Assembly (NCBI GenBank): GCA_022702705.1
Contig: CM040428.1
Location: 114,622,183-114,686,182, forward strand
Direction of reading: 5' to 3'
DNA from: Papilionanthe hookeriana x Papilionanthe teres
Taxonomy: Eukaryota; Streptophyta; Magnoliopsida; Asparagales; Orchidaceae
Length of the DNA: 64,000 nucleotides
The position numbers and the translations under genes were made by a program. Under the pieces are notes generated by a model, which was not told where the DNA came from, did not search any database, and worked only from the letters and a program-made list of their open reading frames with translations. Of this stretch, positions 49,546-60,215 are shown piece by piece (position 1 is the first letter of the stretch; each line of letters starts with the position of its first letter).

Positions 49546-51490
49546 GGAAATTGTGCTATTTTCTATTTATTTAATTACTTAACTTTGAAAATTCATAACT
49601 TTCTGTAGAAAAATCCTAAAAATAAAATAAAAATACCCACTTGCTCAGTGAACAGGAGAATAATGTGGAAAAGAAATCATGTAATTTCATTAAGTATTTT
49701 ATTTTTAATGATTTATTTACTCTTTGCATTGTTTTGATTCTCCATGCATATAGGAAATTCACCAAGGTACGAATATAGAGCTTTTCGTTTGAACTCTTGG
49801 GAACATTCCTGAATTTTCCAAGGTTAGAGGCCATCCCTATGAGAAGTTATTGGATTTTCAAATTCATGTCACTATTTTGATTATTTTAATTCCAATAATT
49901 AGCATGTTGAGAAATAAATTCTAGGAAAATTTGGTGATGTTTCTTATGACCAGAGGACCCTTGCAGACACTTCGAGTTAATTCATTTCAACAACCCGACT
50001 GCCTAAATACACAAAAGTGAACTTTAATTAATTAGGGTTAACCATTCATCAAATTAACTTAAAAACAACTCTCCACTATCCTTTATAGGGATAGGAGAAC
50101 ACCACATAAAAAATCAAAACAATCGCACTAATTAACCCCACCAAATTGGGTTGATTAAGCCTCTTAAGTAATAATAAAATTAAACTTTAAAATTTATAAC
50201 TCACAAAATACTTTTCAAAAATTCACAAAATTGGTTTTGGATTTCTGATATTTCAGAGGAATTTAGGAAAATTAAAAATTATAATTTTTCAAAAAAGTCG
50301 ATTTTTATTAATATTTTAATAATTTTAATAATTAAAAAATAATGAAAAATCATAAAAATATTAAAAATCACCAAAAATGTCATATTTTGAATTCTAAACA
50401 CTTAGGAACAAACTAAATATTTTTCTTAAGTCCCTATGATAAGATATTGAATTTTAAAGGTTTAATGTAATTTTTAATATTAAAAATGTATTTTTTTAAC
50501 CTTTTCACTAAAATAATTCTAATAAATCAAAGAAAATTAGAAAATTATAAAAATTGGTTTCTGGTTTCTCTGATATCAGAAAGATTTGAAAATATAAAAT
50601 TCATTTTTTAACCTTTATCTTATTTTAAATTAATTAATACTCCAAAACTCAAATAATTATAATAAATAAAATAAAATTCAAAAATCACTAAAATTTGTCC
50701 AAGCCATTCCTTCCATTATTGTGAACATTCCATAATTTTATTAAGGATAGAAACATTTCCTTGTCATGTTATTGAATTTTCCTTGAAAACCCCTATTTTC
50801 CATTAAAAATAATTACATAAATAAAATAAATACAGAAAAATCATATTTTCTCCTCTAAATGTCTTAATTGACATATAAGTGAGTTCAAATAAAAATTTCA
50901 AGTTCATTTGAGCTTAATTCTAGTGAGTTATAGAATTATTAAGCTTGAAGGGCAAATCGGTAATTAAAATTTTCAACCTTTAATTAAAGTTTTAGGATTA
51001 ATCAAAAGGGGAAGGGTAAAATATTTGATTTTAAACTGATTTTGGATGATTGAAACTTAAATGGTTAAGGGTAGAAACCCACCAATCATTTTAAGAATAA
51101 TTAAAGTAAACCTAATTAATTAATTAATTAAATTTGGAAGATTAATAAAAAATTGGAATTATTAAAGTAGGATATTAAGAGGTTATTTATTCTTTAATTT
51201 AAAAAATCTTCAACAAATCACTTCAATAATACTTAATACTTAATCAAAAGATTAAAATAATAATCCAAATTAAATTAAACTAAAATTATATTAAATTAAA
51301 TTAAATTAAAATCAAATTAAATTAAATTAAATTAAACTAAATTAAAAAATTAAATTAAATTAAAACTAAATTAAATTAAATTAAATTAAAATTAAAATTA
51401 AATAAAAATTAAATTAAATTAAATTAAATTAAAAATAAAATAAAATTGAAATTAAATTAAATTTAAATTAAATTAAATTGAAATTAAAGG

Positions 51491-52066
51491 TGTAGGGTCC
51501 CCGGGTCAAAAATTGAAATTTTGGAATAATGAAGATTGATCAAATATGAGTGGAATGGAATCACTTTGATTGAGCCATGAAGCCATATTAAGCCTATATG
51601 AGCCATGAGAGGACTCATTTGAGGCATTCACTATGTTGTTCCTAACCCTCTTAGCCAGGGGCTTAGGGTTTAAGGTCCATCCATATGAATTACCTACATG
51701 AGTTAAGGAGCCAGGTTGGTTATGTGTGTGGTTTTAGGATTTGGATTGTGTGTGTGAGAGTGTAGAGTATGAGTGTAGTGAGTGTGTAAGTCAACCCTCA
51801 CCAGACCAAGCCACCCAGGGTGGTCTTAAGGCCAAAGAGTCCTATAGAGAACTCATCCTTTAAACCTTCACATTTGATTTCAACCCTCTGGGTGATTAGG
51901 GGTCTACAATCAAGCTTGTAGGGTTTGCAGGGAGGCAAGAAGTGGTTCAAATTTCTAAGAGATGGGTCCCAATTCTAGTCCTCTAAGATAGTCAAAGGAA
52001 AAGCCTAAGGCTAGATCCTAAACACTAAAGAGGGAAGAGAAGACCTCATCAAAAATGAGGTCAACA
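51491..52066 (+). mobile_element. Long repeat, terminal 576 bp (GGTCAACA end)
   Basis: Runs from TGTAGGGTCCCCGGGTC to AAAAATGAGGTCAACA and is the inverted counterpart of 46396-46968 and 57031-57597. Its inner end abuts a truncated inverted copy of the same family, making a hairpin-like arrangement. Its outer end abuts AATGGACCCCCAATAGG, which leads to the PBS-like site of dioxygenase copy 2. Confidence 0.75.
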
Positions 52067-52374
52067 AATGGACCCCCAATAGGTGTGGTGTGCTAACCAA
52101 GCACACCGCGCGTATCGGTGTTGACCGAAGAGATCAAAAAACCAACACGGATGTCCAAGTGACAAACTTAGGACGAAGTAGAAGAATTTTCGCCTGGGAG
52201 TATCACGTAAATCTCCAAGACTGAAGATTCCAGAACTCTCGCTGGGGAAAAGGAGGTGAATTTTAGATCACAAGATTTCAAGAGATTGGATCTTAAATTC
52301 GTTTTATTTTTTTTATTTTAAGTTTTAATTATGAGTTTGAATTTCGATTCGAGTTTCAATTTTGATTTTATGCG
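52067..52374 (+). other. PBS-like site and leader-like DNA beside dioxygenase copy 2
   Basis: From the long-repeat terminus, about 165 bp of unique sequence (including the small inverted pair GGTGTGCT ... AGCACACC at 52090-52110) leads to AGAACTCTCGCTGGGGAAAAGG at 52232, matching positions 2-22. On the minus strand the boundary reads TTGGGGGTCCATT then TGTTGACC, which could be read as a weak polypurine tract before an LTR. The two readings imply opposite element orientations. Confidence 0.35.
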
Positions 52375-53190
52375 GAGAAAAGAGTAGGGCTGAGGCCCAC
52401 CCGAATGCATTTGTATACTGAGAAGGAAGCAGGACTGAACCTATTCCAAATGCTGAGGAAGAATAGGACAAAGCCTATCCGGAATGCAGAGTGCTTTAAT
52501 TTCAATTTCAAATTTTGAGATTGCTGAGAAAGGAGTAGGACTATGCCTATCCCGAGTGTTGAGAATTGCTGAGATGGGAGTAGGGCGGAGGCCTATCCCG
52601 AATGCTGAGATTGCTGAGTTGCGAGTAGGGCGGAGGCCTATCCCGATTGCCGAGATTGCCGAGATGGGAGTAGGCGGAGGCCTATCCCGATTGCCGAGAT
52701 GGGAGCAGGGCGGAGGCCTATCCCGATTGCCGAGATGGGAGTAGGGCGGAAGCCTATCCCGATCGCCGAGATGGGTGTACGGCGGAAGCCTATCCCGATC
52801 GCCGAGATGGGAGTAGGCGGAAGCCCATCTCGATCGCCGAGATGGGTGTACGGCGGAAGCCTATCCCGATCGGCCGAGATGGGAGTAGGCGGAGCTCTAT
52901 CCCGATCGCCGAGATGGGAGTAGGGCGGAAGCCTATCCCGACTGCTGAGATGGGAGTACGACGGAAGCCTATCCCGATTGCTGAGATGGGAGTACGGCGG
53001 AAGCCTATCCCGATTGCTGAGATGGGAGTAGGGCGGAAGCCTATCCCGATTGCTGAGATGAGAGTAGGGCGGTGAGATGGGAGTGGGGTGGAAGCCTATC
53101 CCGATTGCTGAGATGGGAGTAGGGCGGAGGCCTATCCCGATCGCCGAGACGGGAGTAGGCGGAAGCCTATCCCGATCGTCGAGATTTAGT
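52375..53190. repeat. Tandem array, ~36 bp unit, about 20 copies
   Basis: The unit resembles GAGATGGGAGTAGGGCGGAAGCCTATCCCGATTGC. It is degenerate at the 52375-52560 end and regular from about 52560. Open + strand frames inside (52484-53075) are repeat by-products, because the ~36 bp unit is close to a multiple of 3. The array occupies the place held by the unrelated 82 bp array in copy 1. Confidence 0.92.
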
Positions 53191-53957
53191 TTATGCAGTG
53201 GTTGTGAAAAATTTTGTTGATATTTGATTTATGCCGCGACTATGAAGAATTTTACCGAGATTCGGATTTAGCGGGAGATCGAAATGAGATATGAAAGTGT
53301 TCCATATCCCATGGGAATCAATCAAAGTCCGATTACTTGGCGAAGGGTACAAACCCATGCCATCCGAATCAAATCGAAAATTCTTCGTTATTCCGAAATC
53401 ATCCCGAGAGAGGGTTTCGCAGGAAGTCCGGAATAGATCTTGATTTGAAGAAGGATTGGAGGATTTGAAAAGATGGACGTAAACTGGAATTCAATTTGAG
53501 CTTTAGGTTCGTTTTGTTTGTTCTTTAACTATCCCATTTTTTTATTATTTATTTGGTGTTCATGTGGATTTGAAATTCTTTTTAATGTTTGGATTTTTAT
53601 GGAAGAGAGTTCTTATTTATTTTCTTTTTCTTTTCTAGTATTTGTTCGAAGTTCATTTAACTTTAATGGCGTTTCCCAACTAATTTCGCACAAAAAGAGG
53701 TGAAGGCAAAATGTGACATGGTCACTTTCATTCCAATCTTGTTAAGATACATCATACAACTCGATCTCGAAATATCTCTCATACAATCCATGACTCAAAA
53801 CGGACTATGTATGATTCTTGTTGATCCATCCAAAAAGTGTCTCGTCAAATCCATGTCCGAATAATGAGATACACAATCAATAACATCACCTTCCAAGCCA
53901 TCCTTGGCAGGAATGCCACATGGATGTGCATTGGAGGTGTGCTATTTCCCGTGCAGC
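53191..53957 (-). other. Non-coding tail after the dioxygenase ORF, copy 2
   Basis: 53510-53957 is the counterpart of 1576-2035 and keeps GTGACATGGTCACTTTCATTCCAAT at 53713. 53191-53510 is specific to this copy. The genuine ORF2 stop of this copy is at 53958-53960, so this is 3' untranslated sequence. Confidence 0.55.
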
Positions 53958-55426
53958 TCACAGCTTGTAGGGCCGAAGATTCTCCAATTCTGGATCTGGC
54001 TGGAAGTGGTATGGTGCCTTTATGTCGTCCATCCTTCTAAAAGTGACGGAGATCCGCTCCACTGGTACTCCTGGTATGCAATGCTTTGCGACGTCTGCTC
54101 CATTTCCTTGTAATATCATGATGGAACCTACCGGAAGTGGTATCTCCACCGGCCCTCGGAACTTACCCGGGCCTCGCTATCCGGAGGTCGATCCGAACAT
54201 GATATTGCATCGGTCGACGAACGAAACCGTGCGTAAAGGTCCGACGAAGTCGTGGTGGTCTATGTGTGGAGGTATGTAGTCGCCCTTCCGATAAATGTCG
54301 ATGATGCAACCGTTAGGTATGCATCCGCTGGCGCACTCTCCATGTTATCATTCTTTCCACCATTCTTTTAATTATTCTCGTCATCGGATCCACCTCACCG
54401 TGACGGAGTATCCCCGGTGGATTTCCTTTTCTATCCTCTCGCGAAGTTATAGCAACATCCGCATTGTATCGTGACTCTTCCTTTCCCCGGCATCCATTTC
54501 CGGGTTCCGAATAAGTCTTTTCTCTCGTACGACCTGCTCGCCCCATCTTCTGAAGTTCTAGAATGCAATCCACAATCTGTTGTTGCTCGTATTCTGAGAA
54601 TACACCTGTGTGTAACTCGAGGCCTTCCAAAATGTTGATTTTTCTGCCTCTAATCCTTTCAAAGTATTCGAAAGTCTTCTTCTCAAAATTTTGCATTCCT
54701 TCTAGTTCATATTCTGGGATAATCTGCAAGTGACGAGGCCTAGTAACGTATTGCGGGATGTATGGCTCAATCCCATCACGTTCTCCTACGTACCTTGGCT
54801 CCTCGGGATTGTCTCTCGTCGGGACATCCTCCGGGTCGCTTCCGCAACAAGGTTCTTCGTATATGGTATCTCCGCCCGCGTCGAGGCACCGATTCTATCT
54901 CTCGTCCTTCTTGGCACTTCTCCGATCCGTTCCGATTCTCTCGGCGTTGACTTTCTTCTTTCTAGTTCCCGCCGAACCGGTATCTTCGAAATGTGTGTGT
55001 CCGCGAAGGTGGCTGTTTCCTCGTGTCGATCCGCCGCAAGTTTAGTCAACATCTTGCGGATACGGCGATTTTTATTTCTTCTTCGAGTAGCAGTGAACGT
55101 AGCTCTCCTCACTTCTGAATTTCGCGGCGCGGCGCCGACGAGCCCGCCCTTCGCCGTGGCAACTACCGACTCGATTTTCTTGCTTTCTTCAATGTTCGTC
55201 TTTCTTTTCTGTTGCTAGATCGGTGGCTCGGGCCACCCATCTTCATTACCGTCCGGCTATGAAGCTCTTCTCGATCCACCTGGACCCAGCCATTTTCTTC
55301 ATACCGTAGGCCGGCCGGTGTGAAGTCAGAATCAATTTCTATCACTGCTCCATCCTTCACCCTCTTTTCATCGAGTGCGAGACTCACACCATTTTTAAAG
55401 TTTAGGACCAACCACCAGTTCGACAT
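53958..55426 (-). pseudogene. ALKBH9/10-like 2OG-Fe(II) dioxygenase ORF of a retrotransposon, copy 2 (frameshifted)
   Basis: Second copy of the ORF at 2036-3510. It starts MSNWWLVLNFKNGVSLALDE at 55426, 4 bases after a splice-acceptor-like AG. It then has an Arg-rich linker (RRRNKNRRIRKMLTKLAAD near 55060) and the dioxygenase domain: FEYFERIRGRKINILEGLEL, LHTGVFSEYEQQQIVDC, GNPPGILRHGEVDP, PPHIDHHDF (iron ligands, near 54255), IPLPVGSIMI, AKHCIPGVPVERISVTFRRM. It ends RPYKL before the stop at 53958. The N-terminal ALKBH10-type LEGLELHTGVFS block, lost by frameshift in copy 1, is in frame here, and both Arg of RxxxxxR are kept. Frameshifts fall near 55150, 54790, 54500, 54330 and 54190. The reading frame agrees with copy 1 over the whole ORF, which supports past protein-level use. 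Confidence 0.85.
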
Positions 55427-55756
55427 TTCCCTGCGAAGAAAACAAGGAAAGGATCAGGGGTTGTACTAAGAACAAGAACATTAAGAAAGTATTTATCACT
55501 GAAGATTCTTATTCTCTTATTTTAATTTTAATTTTTAAGGAAAGTACGAAAAGATGAAGAAAGATCAGGAAAAAGATTTGATTTGAAAGGAAGGGTAAAA
55601 CTTTATTATTATGATTTGACATATTTTATTTTTAGCACATATATTTTTTTATTTTATCCATTTTTATGTTTTTGGGTTCGGACCCAGTCACAAAGTGATC
55701 GCTTTACCCGTGTTTCTAGGGATAAGACTCTATTTTAAAGGCCACCCTTCGAAACA
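55427..55756 (-). promoter_or_regulatory. Integrase-ORF2 spacer with splice-acceptor-like site, copy 2
   Basis: On the minus strand CTTTCCTTGTTTTCTTCGCAG ends with AG at 55432-55431, followed by GGAA and the ORF2 ATG. It is the same layout as copy 1, although the rest of the spacer has diverged and lengthened by about 35 bp. Confidence 0.55.
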
Positions 55757-57030
55757 TCAGGTTGCATAATACTTCTTCAAATATCGTTCATTGATTGGAA
55801 GCATTTGTCGTTCTCCTCGGAAATTCACAAGCTGGTAGGAGCCTCCCGAGTAGACTCGCCTCGACTACAAACGGCCCCTCCCAAGTCGGTTCAAATTTGC
55901 CTCCTATCTTGCGATGTGCAAGAATAGGTCTTCCGAGAACAAGAACTAAGTCACCCACTTTGAAAGTTCTCGCGACTCGCCTTATCATGGGCATGGATCA
56001 TCTTAGCTTGGCATGGCTCCAAATTTTGTTGCACTGTAAGTCTTTTTCCTTCCAAGTTTTCCGGCTCTTCCGCCGTAATCCGGCATTTTCTTCTCGTAGT
56101 AATTTTATTCGCAACCGCAATCCCGAGTGATGGAAGCCGGACCTCCAAAGGTAAAACGGCCTCGAACCCGTACACTAAAGTGTAAGGTGTAGACTGAGTA
56201 GGAGTCCTGAAAGTCGTCCTGTAGGCCCATAAGGCTTCTAACAACTTCTCGTGCCAATTTCTCTTGTTGTCATCTAAAGTTTTCTTTAAAATTTGAACGA
56301 GAGTTTTATTAAAAGCCTCGGCCAAGCCGTTTGCTCTTGGGTAGTAGATTGTCGAGTATCGCTAATCGATTCCATGTCTTCTCGACAAAATTGTTGATCT
56401 TTGTACTTCTGAAGGCGGATCCATTATCTGAAATGATTCTGCGCGGTACTCCGAAACGGTAAACAACTTGATTTTTGAAAAACTGTAGCACGTGGTGTGC
56501 CTTTAATTCTCTGAGTGGGACTGCTTCTGCCTATTTAGAAAAGTAGTCTGTAGCTGCAAGGATGAAGCGATGTCCTCTTGAAGAAGATGGTTCTATCAGA
56601 CCCACTATATCTGTGCCCCAACACTCAAATGGCCATAACGCAATTGTCGGATGTAGCACGTTTGGAGGTTGGTGTAGAACCACTCCGTGCACTTGGCATC
56701 GGTGACAACTTTCGGCAATCTTCATGCAATCGGTCATCATCGAGGGCCGCAATACCCTAGTCTTTTAATTTTTATTTTCATTTTCGGACCCGACCGATGA
56801 GCACCACAAAGTCCCGAATGTACTTCTTCGACAATTTCACGAGCCTCGGACCCGTTCGTGCATTTTAACCACATTTGATCAAAACACCTTCTGTATAATG
56901 TACTGTTTATTAATGCGTAAGACAGAGCTCTTTTCTTGATTTGATGCGCTAATGACTTATCATCTGGTAATTTCCCTGTTTGCAGGTAGTCTATTAGAGG
57001 CTGACGCCAATCTTCTGTGTTTTCTGTCAC
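55757..57030 (-). pseudogene. Ty3/gypsy (Tat/Ogre-like) integrase fragment, copy 2
   Basis: Counterpart of 3805-5130: TVTENTEDWRQPLIDYLQTG at the start, VHSGLCGAHRSGPK and ESCHRCQVHG zinc-binding region (all H and C present), FECWGTDIVG and IISDNGSAF core Asp motifs, AEAFNKTLVQILKK with the catalytic Glu kept, and WEGPFVVEA in the C-terminal module. Frameshifts near 56500, 56320 and 55970 break it. It stops at 57030, where the inverted long-repeat terminus TGTTGACC begins, about 50 bp short of where copy 1 stops. Everything N-terminal of the RNase H-integrase linker is missing. Confidence 0.85.
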
Positions 57031-59404
57031 TGTTGACCTCATTTTTTATGAGGTCTTCTTTTCTCTCTTTAGTACTTAGGATCTAGCCTTAGGCTTTTCC
57101 TTTGACTATCCTAGAGGATTAGAATTGGGACCCACCACCTAGAAATTCAAACCACTTCTTAACTCCCTGCAAACTCTACAAACTTGACTGTAGACCCCTA
57201 ATCACCTAGAGGGTTGAAATCAAATGTGGAAGTTTAAAGGATGAGTTCCTATAGGACTCTTTAGCCATTAGGACCGCCTCAGGTGGCCCAGTCCAGTGAG
57301 GGCCGACTTACACACACACTACACTTATACACTACACTTTCACACACCTCCTAAAACCACACCTATACCCAACTTGACCTCCCGACTCATGAAGGTGATT
57401 CACATGGATGGTCCTTAACCCCTCGGCCCTCGCGCAGAGGGTTAGGAACAACATAGTGAATGCCTCAAATGAGTCCCTTCATGGCTCATGCGGGCTTGAT
57501 ATGGCTTCATGGCTCAACCAAAATGATTTCATTCCACTTACATTTACCCAATCTTCAATTTTCTAAATTTTCAATTTTTGACCCCCGGGACCCTACACCC
57601 GCCTAGCCTACCCAAAACCCTTGAAATTACCCAAAATTTTCAAAAAAAATCTCCAAATACCCAAAATTCCTCAAAACCAATCCCAAAAATTCCCACATTA
57701 CTCAAATTGATCATTCATAGACAAAAATACCAAAAATTCCAAAAATACCTCCCAATACCCTCCAAATACCCAAAATGCCCCTCTTAGCCAAAAAAATCCA
57801 AAAATTCAGAAAATTCCCAGAAAATTTCAGAAAATCCCAAATATTCCTAATTTTATTTTGTTCAACTACAACATGGGCCAATTTTGTAAATTTACCCCAC
57901 TTTTGTCAAAATCCCCAATTTGACCCATTTTAACCCAAAATGAACCCAATGTCAAACCAAACCTACCCAATTGACCCAAATTCTGGTCCAATTCAATTCT
58001 AAACTTCAATTCAACATCCCCAACACCAATCTAGGCCAAATCCAAGTCCAATTTGATTGGCATTTGAATCCAATTTCACTTTTGACCTTGAAGCCCAATT
58101 TGGACCCATGACCCAAACTTAGCCCAAACTAACCCAATTCAACTCCAATTAACCCCAAACCTTTTCTAAACCTTCCTTAACATCCCCACAAACAAAACAC
58201 TAACATGATTTACCCAAAATTTAGACCCAAACCCCACTCAAGTTCAACCCAAAGCTAAAAGGCCCAATTTTGACCTAAACCCAAACCTAACCCAAATAAG
58301 CCCAAACCCCAAAATCAAAATCCAACCAAAGTCAAAACCTCTTTGAAACACTCCCATAAACATTTCCCAACATTAATTTTACATCAATTTCAACCCTAGC
58401 CCAACATTGGCCCTAGTTAGCCCAATTTGACCTACATTGGCCCATTTACCAAAGAGGCCCAAATCCAACCCCATTCAAACCCAAATCACTCCAAATTCAT
58501 TTCAAATCACTCATGACATATCCCTAAACCAAACCCAACAATTATTTGGCCTAAACTTCTACAAAATTCCCATCCATGGATTCATTCTTAAACCTAAAGG
58601 GGTCATCCCCTTAAGCCCTCCTAAGAGCCCACTTCCACCAAAATCAAAAGCTCAAATCAATCTAAAGCCCACATGACAATCCTCTATCATCATCCATTTG
58701 ATAAAACCATCTCATAAGTTCTGAATCCATGATAAAATAAATCCAAATCAAGCCATATGCCAAATCCCATCAAATCACCCCTAAATTACCAAAATTTTTA
58801 AAGCCTTTTTCATGAAATTGACTTAACTTTTCCCAAGCCAAAGATGAGCCAAGAAGCCATGAATGAGCCACATGGAAGCCATGAGAGCCTCTTTACATGT
58901 CACCATGCCATTTTGGGCAAAAGAAGGAGACTCTTCCTTAATATCCTAAAGTCATTAGCCTTAACCATGATTCCCCTTAACCCAAATTTAATCCAAATAT
59001 ATTTGGATAAGGACTTCTTCATGCCAAACCAGCTGATTCCTTTGACTCCCCACAACACCCAAAGCCTCCTTGAAGGGTGAACCAAGCCCAAAAGGTGGAC
59101 TTGACCAAATCAAGCCAAAATCGGCCTTCCCCCATGCCATTTTAATCCAAGCTTTTGACACATGGCAAAGCCCACTGCCTACACTAAACCCCGCCACCGA
59201 CCCACCCGGACCCGAGGGTGACCCATACTGCCGGCCAGCCGCCCGGATCGCCGGAAAACACCATGGCCGAGACCTTGGGAGGAGCCAAAGTTTGGAATTC
59301 CCACCCGCCGAGCTACCCCATGCCCAATGGCCACCACGGTCGTTCTTCCCTTGACCTAAGCAGCTGATCCCAAGCCTTAAACCCCACGGAAGGCCCTCCA
59401 CCCT

Positions 59405-59417
59405 CTCCTATTTAAAC
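59405..59417. promoter_or_regulatory. Conserved TATTTAAA TATA-like motif of the long repeat
   Basis: CTCCTATTTAAAC. About 420 bp downstream on the + strand lies AAAG|GTATGG (59839), a splice-donor-like sequence also kept at 49168 and, less well, at 17006. Confidence 0.4.
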
Positions 59418-60004
59418 CTCACCTCCTCTCGGCCATGAGAGGTGCTGAACCAGACCTTACAGAAACCCTGCCAAAATTCCTCCAGACCACTCTGCACACT
59501 TAGAGCAGTTGATCCCCAGTGACAATTTGCCCTAATCCCCACCAACAGAGCTCAATTTCTCAGCCAAAATTCCACCCAAAAACAGGACATCTCCCAACTC
59601 TCCACCAAATTCAAATTAAACTCACCCACACCTGCACAAGGTCAAGAGAAGGAGTTCCCCGATGAAAGCCCCCTCTCCAAGCCACCCATCTGTTCCAGAC
59701 TCCAAGCTTTGTAATCGACTGTGGTCGAAATCATACCCTGACAATTCACCAACCGAGGGACTTCATCCGGAGCTTGCTTGGACCAAATCGAAGGTGACAC
59801 AACTCTCGCATCGAAGCTTCACTTCTCTGAGCAAAGGTATGGACTCACTCTTCTTCCCGAGCTTACAGAGATTCTCTATTTAATTTGAGTCAATTTCAAT
59901 ACATGTTTACCGTATGGATGTGTTCGTCTCCTCAAGACGAATCCATAGAGCATAAGAACACAAAAATCCGTTGAGAATCGAGTGAGAAATTAGGGTTAGA
60001 AGGT

Positions 60005-60215
60005 TGACGGTCACGGGTGCACACCAGTCGTAGACGATGACTGGGAGCCGTCGGATCGAGCGTGTATCGAGCGGACGGTCTGGATTGAGCCGGACAGCGC
60101 GATGGTACGTGAACCGCGGGGCCCTGGAGCGCTGAGTCGGATGGCGGCGCCGAATCAGAAGACGACGCGTGTGCGTTCGGAGCTGCCGAGGTTGAGCTGG
60201 CGCCGCATCGCTTAA
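60005..60215. other. CpG-rich block within the long repeat
   Basis: GC- and CpG-rich block (GGATGGCGGCGCCGAATCAG, GACGACGCG, GCTGGCGCCGC) in otherwise AT-rich DNA, homologous to 49340-49545. Confidence 0.6.

Larger units (their letters stand above)
46396..51490 (-). mobile_element. Long repeat, 3' ~5.1 kb copy
   Basis: Starts TGTTGACCTCAT (the inverted 3' terminus) and is collinear with 57031-62330. It includes TATTTAAAC at 48739-48747, GAGCAAAGGTATGGACTCACTC at 49161, a GC-rich block at 49340-49545 and an AAATT array at 51260-51485. It is truncated in that array and followed at once by an oppositely oriented terminal piece. ORFs at 46938-47456, 47780-47980 and 48390-49486 are low-complexity or change frame between copies and are not supported as genes. 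Confidence 0.75.

Noticed and set aside
52484..53075. Repeat protein with RRKPIPIAEMGV units on the + strand
   Set aside because: The frame follows the ~36 bp tandem unit and breaks whenever the unit length changes. No start context or conservation.
51491..57597. A transposon with ~570 bp terminal inverted repeats enclosing the dioxygenase module
   Set aside because: The inverted pair is explained by oppositely oriented fragments of the long repeat, which continue outward differently on each side.
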